A DNA stretch of 6,616 nt from Candidatus Nomurabacteria bacterium. GTDB taxonomy: Bacteria; Patescibacteriota; Minisyncoccia; Phycocordibacterales; UBA9973. Under the pieces are notes generated by a model. The model worked only from the letters and a program-made list of their open reading frames with translations. It was not told the origin of the DNA and did not search any database. How positions within the stretch are numbered: position 1 is the first letter of the stretch; each line of letters opens with the position of its first letter. The stretch is from the NCBI GenBank assembly GCA_009695015.1, contig SIBT01000024.1, positions 1-6,616 of the forward strand, given 5' to 3'. The position numbers and the translations under genes are program-made. Shown one piece after another: positions 6,342 to 6,616 of this stretch.

Positions 6342-6353
6342 TTATCTTATATG
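6327..6353. promoter_or_regulatory. Palindromic operator over the antitoxin promoter and start codon
   Basis: CATATAAGATA (6327-6337) and its exact reverse complement TATCTTATATG (6343-6353) flank a 5-nt centre. The palindrome covers the -10 hexamer, the expected transcription start and the ATG. Ribbon-helix-helix antitoxins typically repress their own operon by binding such sites, so this is the likely autoregulatory operator. A role as an RNA hairpin is unlikely, since the left arm lies upstream of the expected transcript start. Confidence 0.7.
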
Positions 6354-6616
6354 AAAAAAACATTAATTCACGTAAAAGTAGATGCATCTTTAAAAGTTAA
6401 GGCTGAGCAACTAGCAGAAAGATTGGGGGTGCCATTATCAGTAGTTATAAAAGCAGTTCTTAAAAAGTTCGTTTCGGATGGTAGTGTAGAGATAAAAGAA
6501 TATAGCCCAGGGCCTACTGATCTAGTAGAACCACTTAAGGATAATTTTAAAGTACCAAGCGTTGAACAATATACAAGAGCATTCAAAAAACTCTTAGATA
6601 AAAGAGCGTTGAAGTC
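6351..6616 (+). CDS. RelB/DinJ-like ribbon-helix-helix antitoxin, 3'-truncated by window edge
   Basis: There are 88 codons before the window ends without a stop. The N-terminus TLIHVKVDASLKVKAEQLAE, followed by LGVPLSVVIKAVLKKFV, fits the beta-strand/helix/helix pattern of RelB/DinJ-type antitoxins: the short strand at residues 4-10 would contact operator DNA and the two helices form the dimer. The remainder (about residues 45-88) is charged and would wrap and neutralise a toxin; SVEQYTRAF and KKLLDKRALK are probable helices there. The promoter and palindromic operator just upstream support an autoregulated toxin-antitoxin operon. The toxin, expected to be RelE/YafQ-like, would lie to the right, outside the window. 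The gene lies beyond the displaced dnaK end, so it probably belongs to the original locus rather than the island. There is no Shine-Dalgarno. Confidence 0.75.
   Translation, partial: MKKTLIHVKVDASLKVKAEQLAERLGVPLSVVIKAVLKKFVSDGSVEIKEYSPGPTDLVEPLKDNFKVPSVEQYTRAFKKLLDKRALK

Overview
The window looks like a defence island lodged at the 3' end of a chaperone gene. It starts with the last 45 codons of dnaK and a strong intrinsic terminator. Two head-to-tail gene pairs follow on the + strand: a HaeIII-type restriction endonuclease with its cytosine-5 methyltransferase (211-2186), then a MORC/MutL-like GHKL ATPase with a Z1-type superfamily 2 ATPase/helicase (2252-6084). After these come a short frameshifted gene remnant, a second diverged copy of the last 12 codons plus stop of dnaK (6230-6268), and the start of a RelB/DinJ-like antitoxin gene that runs off the right edge.

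Organism: a bacterium with an A+T-rich genome. None of the five visible start codons has a convincing Shine-Dalgarno sequence. Three of them lie 9-10 nt after a sigma-70-type -10 hexamer, which implies leaderless or nearly leaderless mRNAs. Together with the A+T richness and the style of the DnaK tail, this is compatible with a Candidate Phyla Radiation (Patescibacteria) genome. That placement is inference, not proof.

Layout and function: the nuclease/methylase pair should recognise GGCC, judged from how closely the methylase target-recognition region matches M.HaeIII as I recall it. The ATPase and Z1 genes overlap by one base, have their own near-consensus promoter, and are the kind of genes known from MORC/MutL-like restriction-modification neighbourhoods. 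The set therefore reads as a type II R-M system combined with an ATP-driven module that may add DNA sensing, looping or translocation. This combination is the most interesting biology in the window.

The near-repeat of the dnaK 3' end (35 of 39 bases, no gaps, differences mostly at third codon positions) brackets exactly the defence genes. This suggests that the segment entered by recombination at dnaK, bringing its own dnaK end and leaving the recipient's old 3' end displaced by about 6.1 kb. No integrase or transposase is visible, so the mechanism is open.
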